This document shows positions 39,803 through 46,966 of a stretch of 64,000 nucleotides of DNA, in pieces. Location: positions 2,728,001 through 2,792,000 of the forward strand of contig NC_006513.1 of NCBI RefSeq assembly GCF_000025965.1, written 5' to 3'. Positions within the stretch are counted from its first letter, which is position 1. Each line of letters opens with the position of its first letter. A program made the position numbers and the translations under genes. The stretch comes from Aromatoleum aromaticum EbN1 (lineage in GTDB: Bacteria > Pseudomonadota > Gammaproteobacteria > Burkholderiales > Rhodocyclaceae). The notes beneath the pieces were generated by a model, which saw nothing but the letters and a program-made list of their open reading frames with translations, searched no databases and had not been told where the DNA came from.

Positions 39803-40813
39803 ATGATCACTTTGCGGAACAAACGCGTGGCCGGGCTCATGGCGATGCTCGCCGTAGGTGCCGGAATCCCGGAAATTCCGCTCCGGTTGCTGGAGCATGC
39901 GTATGCGGCGGACGATGTGGTCGAAGGTTTCTTCCCTGCACTGTGTGCCGACGACATGCCGCCCGCCGAACTCCTCGCGCTCGCCGACTGGCCGCTGGAT
40001 GCCGAAGGGATCGGCTGCCGGCCCCACCCCGGGGTGCTCGACGCGCTCGCTGCGGCGTCGAACGACGGAAGTCGCCCGGGAACGATATCGCGGCGCCTGG
40101 CCGAATACGTCCTGTCGCTCGATGTTCCGCCTGGAGCCTCCGAAGAGAGTGCGCTGCCGGAGTCCCCGCGGGCCCCGCTCGCGAACGGCGCGAACGCAAG
40201 GCTTCCTGGTGCTGCGGCCGCCACGCCTTTCGCCGTGTCGGCGCCGGATTCGTACCAGTCCGTGCCGCTCGCCGCGCTCGGCGAACCGCTCCCGACGCCC
40301 GCGCCGTCAACCGTAGCGGCGCGCGACCCCGACCTGGAACCGGTCCCTCAGATACTCGTGGAAGGCCGCCCACCCGAGGGCGAGAAGATGCTGTTCTCCG
40401 GTCTGCTGGTCGATGACGACACGCTCGGTGGCCTGCGTGGCGGCTTCGAGACACCGGGCGGACTGGTGCTTTCGTTCGGTATCGAGCGGGTGGTCCTCAT
40501 CAACGGCGTGCTGTCGAGCACGACGACGCTGAACGTCGCCGATCTGAGCCAGCTCGCCGGCGGTGCGGCGGGCCTGCAGGCGCTGCCCGTCGGCACCAGC
40601 GTGGGCCTGATCCAGATCGGGGCGAACAACAGCTTCGATCCGGCCGTGCTCGCCTCCGGCTCCTTCGCGACGGTGATCCAGAACAGCCTCGACAATCAGA
40701 AGATTCAGACGGTCACGACGATCAATGCGCAGGCCAACAGCATGGATATGCTGCGCGCCCACCGACTCGGAGAGTCGTTGAGGAATGCTTTGAACAGTTC
40801 GTTGCTCAGGTGA
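39803..40813 (+). CDS. Secreted protein with C-terminal Q/N motif, candidate Fap-like accessory subunit
   Basis: 336 residues. A hydrophobic segment (residues 8-21) and the sequence HAYA-AD near residue 36 indicate export, although the segment between them is longer than a usual signal peptide. Residues ~110-190 are Pro/Ala-rich and likely disordered. A folded region from ~195 contains LGGLRGGFETPGGLVLSFGIERVVLING. Residues 285-312 carry the TVIQNS-x5-IQ-x4-IN motif shared with the small protein at 38704. Last gene of the operon, 9 bp after the C39 peptidase gene. A strong hairpin follows. Comparable in position to FapE, but I see no clear homology to it. Confidence 0.75.
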   Translation: MITLRNKRVAGLMAMLAVGAGIPEIPLRLLEHAYAADDVVEGFFPALCADDMPPAELLALADWPLDAEGIGCRPHPGVLDALAAASNDGSRPGTISRRLAEYVLSLDVPPGASEESALPESPRAPLANGANARLPGAAAATPFAVSAPDSYQSVPLAALGEPLPTPAPSTVAARDPDLEPVPQILVEGRPPEGEKMLFSGLLVDDDTLGGLRGGFETPGGLVLSFGIERVVLINGVLSSTTTLNVADLSQLAGGAAGLQALPVGTSVGLIQIGANNSFDPAVLASGSFATVIQNSLDNQKIQTVTTINAQANSMDMLRAHRLGESLRNALNSSLLR

Positions 40814-40842
40814 AAGACCGGAGTCGGGCCGACACGGAGGAA

Positions 40843-40888
40843 CTCGCCGGCAACAGTGTTTGATTACGGAACCGCTGTTGCCGGCGAG
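40843..40888. terminator. Bidirectional hairpin between convergent Fap-like genes
   Basis: Perfect 14-bp inverted repeat: 40843-40856 (CTCGCCGGCAACAG) and 40875-40888, with an 18-base loop. It occupies most of the 81-bp gap between the ends of the plus-strand operon and the minus-strand barrel gene, so it can terminate both. Only short T-runs follow (CTTT on the plus strand), making it a weaker intrinsic terminator than the stem suggests. Confidence 0.72.
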
Positions 40889-40894
40889 CGCGCT

Positions 40895-42229
40895 TTACAG
40901 CGTGATCGGCATCCGCAAGGTCAGTTGCAGGTCCGGTGTGTCCTCGGTGAGACCGGCGCCGACCGACAGGTTCAAAGTCCGGTTCGGCGCCATGCGGTAG
41001 GAGTAGCCGAGCAGCAGGGTGCCGAGCTGAACGCGCACTGAAGTCGCTGCGGTCTCGCCGTTCTGCTTGACCTTTCCGACCGACAGGTGGTCGTAGCCGA
41101 TGCTGAACGAGGAGCGCTCGTTCAGTGCGAGACCCATGCCGAAGTTGAAACCGAAAGCGCCGCCCGGCTGGACTTCGCCGAGCTCGATGTCGCCCTCGTT
41201 CGTCTTCTGCTTCACGTTGTCGCGCTTGAAGCTGTATTGGTAGCTGACGCCGCCGAAAAAGACCACGGGGTCGGAAGGAATCAGCACCGTCAGGCCCGGC
41301 TGGAGAGAGTAGAACCCCGAGCCGGTCGGAATTTCGGTCTGAAGACCCACTCCCCCGGTCGTCGATCTGATCGTCCTGTCGATTTCGACTTCGAACGGAT
41401 CCGTTCCGGTGCGCGACTTGAAGCGCAGCGACGCGATGTAGTACGGCCGGTCGGCCCCGCCGTCGTTGAGCTGGTACCGGCCGGTCAACTCGATGTCGCC
41501 GATGTCGTCCCCGTCCGTGTCGAATACCTCGGGATTGGCACTTCCTACGGCCACTTCCCGGCTCACGCTCGAATCCCAGCGATAGACGTACGGAATTTTC
41601 GCCTCGAGTTCGAAGCGGTTCGTAATGCCGCGTCGCACGGTCAGCGCCGCGGTCAGTGAGTTGCTCTTGACCTCCCGAACATCGATCAGACCGATCAGGA
41701 GTGCGGGGATGATCGTGTAGCCGATCAGTGCAATGCGATTGCTCGAGGAATACGCATACTGCAGCGAAGGCTCGAGGATCCACGTCCCTCGCGGCGTCAG
41801 CACGCCCGGCTGTTCGAAGATCGGTGCGACCGGGGGCGGGCGGTTGTCGGTGCGGGTCGGCGCCTCGCCGACAGGACGCTGCACCGGTGCCTGGGCGACC
41901 TGTTGCGCGGGCGTGCTGCCTGCCGGGGGCGGCGGCGCGGCGACCGTGGCGGGGATGGCGGGCGCGGCCGGCGGAGAACCTCGGCCGCTGATGCCGCTGA
42001 TGTCCAGCGCACGACGCATGTCGTGCAGTACTGCCTGCTGGCGCGACAGATCCTGCTGCAGCGATTCGATCTGCCGGCTCTGTTCCTCGATCCGCTGTCT
42101 AAGTGTATCGACGCTGCCGTCGAAAGCCGCGTCATCGGCAGCGTGGAGGAACGGGCTCGATGCGGCCAGCACCAGCCCGGCCACGCTGCAGCCCACGACG
42201 GCGCCGGACCGGCGTCCCGAGGTTTTCAT
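40895..42229 (-). CDS. Outer-membrane beta-barrel with N-terminal coiled coil, FapF-like exporter
   Basis: 444 residues. A signal peptide ends near FLHA-ADD (residue 30). A coiled coil spans ~38-75 (DTLRQRIEEQSRQIESLQQD...), followed by a Pro/Ala-rich linker to ~140. A beta-barrel domain of about 12 strands starts near 148 (GTWILEPSLQYAYSSSNRIA) and ends with a short terminal strand (LQLTLRMPITL). The strand patterns ITNRFELEAKIPYVYR, DIELTGRYQL, SSDPVVFFGGVSYQYSF-like and LALNERSSFSIGYDH match the FapF type of outer-membrane amyloid exporter. There, the coiled coil trimerises and gates the pore in the periplasm. Downstream of the VpsR-like activator gene by 49 bp on the same strand and convergent with the secreted subunits. 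Confidence 0.8.
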   Translation of the reverse strand: MKTSGRRSGAVVGCSVAGLVLAASSPFLHAADDAAFDGSVDTLRQRIEEQSRQIESLQQDLSRQQAVLHDMRRALDISGISGRGSPPAAPAIPATVAAPPPPAGSTPAQQVAQAPVQRPVGEAPTRTDNRPPPVAPIFEQPGVLTPRGTWILEPSLQYAYSSSNRIALIGYTIIPALLIGLIDVREVKSNSLTAALTVRRGITNRFELEAKIPYVYRWDSSVSREVAVGSANPEVFDTDGDDIGDIELTGRYQLNDGGADRPYYIASLRFKSRTGTDPFEVEIDRTIRSTTGGVGLQTEIPTGSGFYSLQPGLTVLIPSDPVVFFGGVSYQYSFKRDNVKQKTNEGDIELGEVQPGGAFGFNFGMGLALNERSSFSIGYDHLSVGKVKQNGETAATSVRVQLGTLLLGYSYRMAPNRTLNLSVGAGLTEDTPDLQLTLRMPITL

Positions 42230-42278
42230 GGTTATCCCCCCTGTATTTCCTGTCTTCGATATTGGCGGCCGGTCACGG

Positions 42279-43619
42279 CTAAAGAACGATTTTCAGGCGG
42301 TCCATCATGCGATACAGCGTCACGCGCGAAATGCCGAGTTGCCGCGCCACTTCCGAAACGTTGTTGCGGTACTTGTGGAGACTGCTGACGATGACTTCCT
42401 TTTCGACTGTCGCACGCACTTCGTCGAGCGTCGGGCCGACGCCGGACATCTCCGGGGGGGCGATGCCCAGGTCGGCGGCGGCGATGAGCTTGGACTCGGT
42501 CATGATCATGGCGTACTGAACGCGGTTGATCAGTTCGCGCACGTTGCCCGGCCACGGGTATTCCCACATCGCATGGACCGCCTCCGAGCTGAAGCCTTTC
42601 ACCTGCGAACTCTTCTGGTGCCGGTTCTGGGCGAAGATCGAATTGGCGAGCAACGGAATGTCGCTGGTGCGTTCGCGCAGGGGCGGCACCTTGAGATGCA
42701 GGACGTTGAGCCGATAGAAAAGATCTTCGCGAAACCGCCCCTGCTCGACGGCGCGCTCGAGGTCGACGTGCGTCGCCGCGATCACCCGCACGTCGACGCG
42801 GATGCGCTGCGTGGAGCCGACGCGCACGATCGTCTTTTCCTGCAGGAAGCGCAGCAGGTTCACCTGCAGATCGAGGGGCAGGTCGCCGATTTCGTCGAGG
42901 AACAGGATGCCGCGATGCGCGGCTTCGATGTTTCCGATCTTGCGCTGGTGGGCTCCTGTGAACGCGCCGCGCTCGTGGCCGAAAAGCTCGGACTGGATGA
43001 GATTCGGCGCAATCGCACCGCAGTTCATCGTGACGAACGGCCAATCCGCCCGGGCGGAATAGCGGTGGATCGCGTGTGCCACGAGTTCCTTGCCGGTGCC
43101 CGATTCGCCGCCGATCAGCACCGGCGCGTCGACACCGACGATCTTGTCGATCTGGCTGAAGAGCTGAAGCATCCTGGCGTGGCGTCCGACCATGCCGAAC
43201 CGGCTGTCGCCTTGCCCGGTTCGAGTCGAGCAGTCCTCGATGCTCTGCAGCATCAATGCCTTGCCGTAAGCATGGCCCAGCGTCACCATCAGCCGCTCGC
43301 GATCGAGCGGCAGCGTGTGAAAGTCGTGGAAATTGCGCAGCACCATCGGCCCGTGCTGCTGGTTGCGCAGCAGATCCTTGCCGAGGATCGCGATCCATTC
43401 GACGTCGTTGGAGATCAACGCTTCCATTTCGCGCGGCGGCCAGGGGTGGGTCGAACTGAAAGCCACCAGCCCGACCAGCGGCGAGCCGGCGGTCAACGCC
43501 TTGCGGGCCTCGTCGATGGATGAAACCACCTGAAGTTCCCAGCCGGTCAAGCCCATGCTCCTCAGGTCGGCGGCCACATCGCCCGTCTGGTCCAGCAGCA
43601 AGCCTTTACGTTTCGTCAT
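42279..43619 (-). CDS. Sigma-54-type activator with VpsR-like receiver-like domain
   Basis: 446 residues, the length of Vibrio VpsR. The first ~125 residues form a receiver-like domain without the usual acidic pocket (KGLLLDQTGDVAADLRSMGL ... VEWIAILGKDL), as in VpsR, so phosphorylation is not expected in the normal way. The AAA+ domain follows with Walker A GGESGTGKE (170-178), GAFTGA in FGHERGAFTGAHQ (required for sigma-54 contact), and a C-terminal Fis-like HTH (NVSEVARQLGISRVTLYRMM). VpsR binds c-di-GMP and controls biofilm genes; a similar role here over the Fap-like operon (sigma-54 promoter 37207-37221) is inference. Unlike VpsR itself, which works with sigma-70, this one keeps GAFTGA. 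Confidence 0.85.
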   Translation of the reverse strand: MTKRKGLLLDQTGDVAADLRSMGLTGWELQVVSSIDEARKALTAGSPLVGLVAFSSTHPWPPREMEALISNDVEWIAILGKDLLRNQQHGPMVLRNFHDFHTLPLDRERLMVTLGHAYGKALMLQSIEDCSTRTGQGDSRFGMVGRHARMLQLFSQIDKIVGVDAPVLIGGESGTGKELVAHAIHRYSARADWPFVTMNCGAIAPNLIQSELFGHERGAFTGAHQRKIGNIEAAHRGILFLDEIGDLPLDLQVNLLRFLQEKTIVRVGSTQRIRVDVRVIAATHVDLERAVEQGRFREDLFYRLNVLHLKVPPLRERTSDIPLLANSIFAQNRHQKSSQVKGFSSEAVHAMWEYPWPGNVRELINRVQYAMIMTESKLIAAADLGIAPPEMSGVGPTLDEVRATVEKEVIVSSLHKYRNNVSEVARQLGISRVTLYRMMDRLKIVL

Positions 43620-44721
43620 CAGGGGTGTCCCTTTCCGCTCCGGACATAACGGCCTTCATTTTCTTTCGTGTCGAATCGAAATATCCCTGTCGTTCGTCCC
43701 AATGCATTTCAGTCCCGGAATGAACCTGCCCTACGAAGCAAGAACCATGCGAATAACGAATGAATCGCATTCTCCGCTCAGTGTGCAGACTTCATCGAGC
43801 CGGGCCGAACATGTCGAATGCAAGCGAGGAATATTCCGCGTCAATCGGAATCGCTGAGCGAAGCAGCCGACTCATACCGAATCAATATTTGTTGATGCCT
43901 GAGCGGCCACGCCTGAAACGACCGCTTCGGCATACCTTGCCTGGGGGTTTCAGGCTTCAGAGACGCCGGTAGAAAGCACCCGAATACGCCCCAGTTTGGG
44001 GAAGTGCGAACGACGAAACTGCGCATGTCGATGCAGCGGGAAACGCAACAAAAGTGCGCCCAGCGTGAGTTCCAGGAAATCGGCGCGCGTTTCCTGTCGC
44101 ATTTTTCACCCTGGCCGGCTACCCGAATTTGATCGTGACGAAAATACATACGACATGAGTTCTCACGACGCGCTGTCCGGCGACAGCGCCCCGGGTGTAA
44201 GAAATGCCGACAGCGGCTCGAGCCGCCAGGCCGAAGAAATTGCGGCGGCTGCAGGATCGGCCCCCAGCGTGAGCGTACGAGGGAGACCGCTGATGCGATC
44301 AGCCTGGTTCAAAGAGTAGGGCCCGACGAAGTGCCACGACGCCGCTTGACGCGCCGGAAAAACGGAGATCGGTGTAAAGAGTCCTGACGACGCATGGTGG
44401 AGGACCTCTCGGCGTCAGTCGCGATAGCGGCTCCGGCAACGGCTCCGCGCCGGAGCCGCACGGGGTTGGCGACAGAGGGAGCGCTCGATCCCTGGCACCC
44501 GTTCGTCCTCGCGAACCATATTCCCCCCCCCGCAGCGCGGTCAGTCCCGGCCTACTTCACGCTTGTCGGCCGCTGCGTGCACGACGTTCGATTTCCGTAC
44601 GTTCCTCCGTTTTTCGATCGGCCGTTTCGATCGGTCGCGCTTGTTGCGACGCAATGACAAATATTTTGAAAGCCTGTCTTCGTCTGTTTTTCACTGTTGC
44701 TGCATCGCAGCGGAAGAAGGA
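43620..44721. other. 1.1-kb intergenic region between the VpsR-like gene and acxA
   Basis: No convincing gene. A 107-codon frame at 43996-44319 is Ser/Arg-rich with no recognisable domain and I reject it. Three strong dyads are present: GCCTGAAAC/GTTTCAGGC (43911-43919 and 43947-43955), CAGGAAA/TTTCCTG (44073-44079 and 44090-44096), and an 11-bp repeat GCGGCTCCGGC/GCCGGAGCCGC (44427-44437 and 44449-44459). The last ~140 bp hold the acx operator and lead to the sigma-54 promoter. Part of the region is less GC-rich than the flanking genes. A structured leader or an sRNA cannot be excluded. Confidence 0.45.
44585..44601. promoter_or_regulatory. Candidate activator-binding site for acx (CGTTCG-N5-CGTACG)
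   Basis: A 17-bp imperfect dyad, CGTTCGATTTCCGTACG, located 121 bp upstream of the acxA -24 element. The same 17 bp with one substitution (G for T at position 14) occurs at 60005-60021, 117 bp upstream of the -24 element assigned to the sigma-54 activator gene. Shared sequence and spacing make it a probable enhancer site for that activator. Confidence 0.7.
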
Positions 44722-44736
44722 TGGCACGGACAGTGC
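44722..44736 (+). promoter_or_regulatory. Sigma-54 (-24/-12) promoter of the acx operon
   Basis: TGGCAC-GGACA-GTGC followed by A. The -24 element is consensus; the -12 element has one mismatch (GTGC), as in the promoter at 7266-7281. Expected start near 44748, about 52 nt before the acxA ATG at 44800. Confidence 0.82.
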
Positions 44737-44799
44737 AATAGGACCTCCGGGGGCCGGAAGAATCGGCGACTCGCTAATCAAGAGGAGATGGAGATAAAC

Positions 44800-46950
44800 A
44801 TGGAAGCCCTACAGGCATCACAAGTACAGGTCATGGGCATCGATGCCGGCGGCACGATGACCGACACGTTCTTCGTCCGCGAAGACGGGCGCTTCGTAGT
44901 CGGCAAGGCACAGAGCAATCCGGCCGACGAGTCCCTCGCAATTTTCAACTCGTCGCAGGACGCGCTGGCCCATTGGGAGCGCGACGTCGATGAGGTCTAT
45001 CCGGAACTCGTCACCTGCGTCTATTCGGGCACTGCGATGCTGAACCGCATCCTGATGCGCAAGGGCCTCGACGTCGGGCTGATCTGCAACCGCGGCTTCG
45101 AGCAGATCCATTCGATGGGCCGCGCGCTGCAGAGCTACCTCGGCTATGCGCTGGAAGACCGCATCCATCTCAACACGCACCGCTACGACGAGCCGCTGGT
45201 GCCAGTGTCCCGCACGCGTGGCGTCGCCGAGCGCACCGACGTGCAGGGCAAGGTCGTGATCCCGCTGCGCGAGGACGAAGTGCGCCAAGCCACCCGCGAG
45301 CTGGTCGAGGCCGGGTCCCAGGCGGTCGTGATCTGCCTGCTGCAGTCGCACAAGAACGAGACCAGCGAGCAGCGCGCCCGCGACGTGGTCAAGGACGAGC
45401 TGAAGAAGCTCAAGGTGGACATTCCGGTGTTCGCGTCGGTGGATTACTACCCGTCGCGCAAGGAAAGCCACCGGATGAACACCACGATTCTCGAAGCGTA
45501 TGGTGCCGAGCCGTCGCGCCAGACGCTGAAGAAAGTCAGCGACCGCTTCAAGAAGCACGGCGCGAAGTTCGATCTGCGCGTCATGGCGACGCATGGCGGC
45601 ACGATCAGCTGGAAGGCGAAGGAACTGGCGCGCACGATCGTCTCGGGCCCAATCGGCGGCGTCATCGGCTCGAAGCTCCTCGGCGAGTACCTGGGTGACG
45701 AGAACATCGCGTGCTCGGACATCGGCGGCACGTCGTTCGACGTCGCGCTGATCACCAAGGGCAGCTTCGCGATCAAGTCCGACCCGGACATGGCCCGCCT
45801 GGTGCTGTCGCTGCCGCTCGTCGCGATGGACTCGGTCGGCGCGGGCGCGGGCAGCTTCGTGCGCCTCGATCCGTACAGCAAGTCGATCAAGCTCGGCCCG
45901 GACAGCGCCGGCTACCGCGTCGGCACATGCTGGCCGGAAAGCGGCCTCGACACGGTATCGGTGTCCGACTGCCACGTCGTGCTCGGTTACCTCAACCCGG
46001 ACAACTTCCTCGGCGGCGCGATCAAGCTCGATGTGCAGCGCGCCCGCGACCACATCAAGGTGCAGATCGCCGACCCACTCGGCCTGTCGGTCGAGGACGC
46101 CGCGTCCGGCGTCATCGAGCTGCTGGATCTGACGCTGTCCGAGTACCTGCGCGCCAACATCAGCGCGAAGGGCTACAACCCGGCCGAATTCACGTGCTTC
46201 TCGTACGGCGGCGCGGGTCCGGTGCATACCTACGGCTACACCGAAGGCGTCGGCTTCAAGGACGTCGTCGTGCCCGCGTGGGCGGCGGGCTTCTCGGCGT
46301 TCGGCTGCGCGTGCGCGGACTTCGAGTATCGCTACGACAAGTCGGTCGACCTCGGGGTGGCGCAGTTCGCGAGCGACGAGGTGAAGGCGGCGGCCTGCGT
46401 GAGCCTGCAGGCGGCGTGGGAAGAGCTGGCGGTCAAGGTCATCGACGAATTCATCATCAACGGCTACAAGCCGGAGGACGTGCTGCTGATCCCTGGCTAC
46501 AAGATGCAGTACATGGGGCAGCTGAACGACCTCGAAATCGTGTCGCCGGTATCCACGGCGGCGACGGCGGGCGACTGGAACCAGATCATCGAGGCCTTCG
46601 AGACGACCTACAGCCGCGTCTATGCCAACTCGGCGCGCTCGCCGGAACTGGGTTTCTCGATCACTGGCGCGATCCTGCGCGGCATGGTCGTGACGCAGAA
46701 GCCGGTGCTGCCGGAAGACGCCGACTGCGGCCCGACGCCGCCGAAGGAAGCCTATCTCGGCACTCGTCCGTTCTATCGCCACAAGCGCTGGGTCGAGGCC
46801 ACGCTGTGGAAGATGGAATCGCTCAAGGCCGGCAATCACATCGTCGGTCCCGCGATCATCGAGTCCGACGCGACGACCTTCGTCGTGCCCGACGGTTTCG
46901 AAACGACGGTCGACAAGCACCGCCTGTTCCATCTCAAAGAAGTGAAGTAA
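44800..46950 (+). CDS. acxA: Acetone carboxylase, beta subunit
   Basis: 716 residues from ATG 44800 (MEALQASQVQVMGIDAGGTMTDTFF), chosen over ATG 44788 because GGAG lies 6 bases before it. It is a HyuA-type ASKHA ATPase: phosphate-1 loop GIDAGGTMTDTFFV, second loop SDIGGTSFDVALIT (near residue 305), and YGGAGPVHTYGYTEG. Length and sequence match AcxA rather than hydantoinase or acetophenone carboxylase. In the alpha2-beta2-gamma2 enzyme, beta handles ATP-dependent activation of bicarbonate and acetone, which are joined to make acetoacetate. First gene of the sigma-54 operon. Confidence 0.95.
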   Translation: MEALQASQVQVMGIDAGGTMTDTFFVREDGRFVVGKAQSNPADESLAIFNSSQDALAHWERDVDEVYPELVTCVYSGTAMLNRILMRKGLDVGLICNRGFEQIHSMGRALQSYLGYALEDRIHLNTHRYDEPLVPVSRTRGVAERTDVQGKVVIPLREDEVRQATRELVEAGSQAVVICLLQSHKNETSEQRARDVVKDELKKLKVDIPVFASVDYYPSRKESHRMNTTILEAYGAEPSRQTLKKVSDRFKKHGAKFDLRVMATHGGTISWKAKELARTIVSGPIGGVIGSKLLGEYLGDENIACSDIGGTSFDVALITKGSFAIKSDPDMARLVLSLPLVAMDSVGAGAGSFVRLDPYSKSIKLGPDSAGYRVGTCWPESGLDTVSVSDCHVVLGYLNPDNFLGGAIKLDVQRARDHIKVQIADPLGLSVEDAASGVIELLDLTLSEYLRANISAKGYNPAEFTCFSYGGAGPVHTYGYTEGVGFKDVVVPAWAAGFSAFGCACADFEYRYDKSVDLGVAQFASDEVKAAACVSLQAAWEELAVKVIDEFIINGYKPEDVLLIPGYKMQYMGQLNDLEIVSPVSTAATAGDWNQIIEAFETTYSRVYANSARSPELGFSITGAILRGMVVTQKPVLPEDADCGPTPPKEAYLGTRPFYRHKRWVEATLWKMESLKAGNHIVGPAIIESDATTFVVPDGFETTVDKHRLFHLKEVK

Positions 46951-46966
46951 GGAGAGGAGACCCATC

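Noticed and set aside
40895-42229. Barrel protein as a general aromatic-compound porin
   Set aside because: The long N-terminal coiled coil, Pro-rich linker and location beside a C39 peptidase and repeat proteins fit a FapF-type exporter better, although a simple transporter cannot be fully excluded.
43996-44319. Possible 107-residue gene in the acx upstream region
   Set aside because: Composition is Ser/Arg-rich with no recognisable domain, no good ribosome site, and the frame crosses the CAGGAAA/TTTCCTG dyad.
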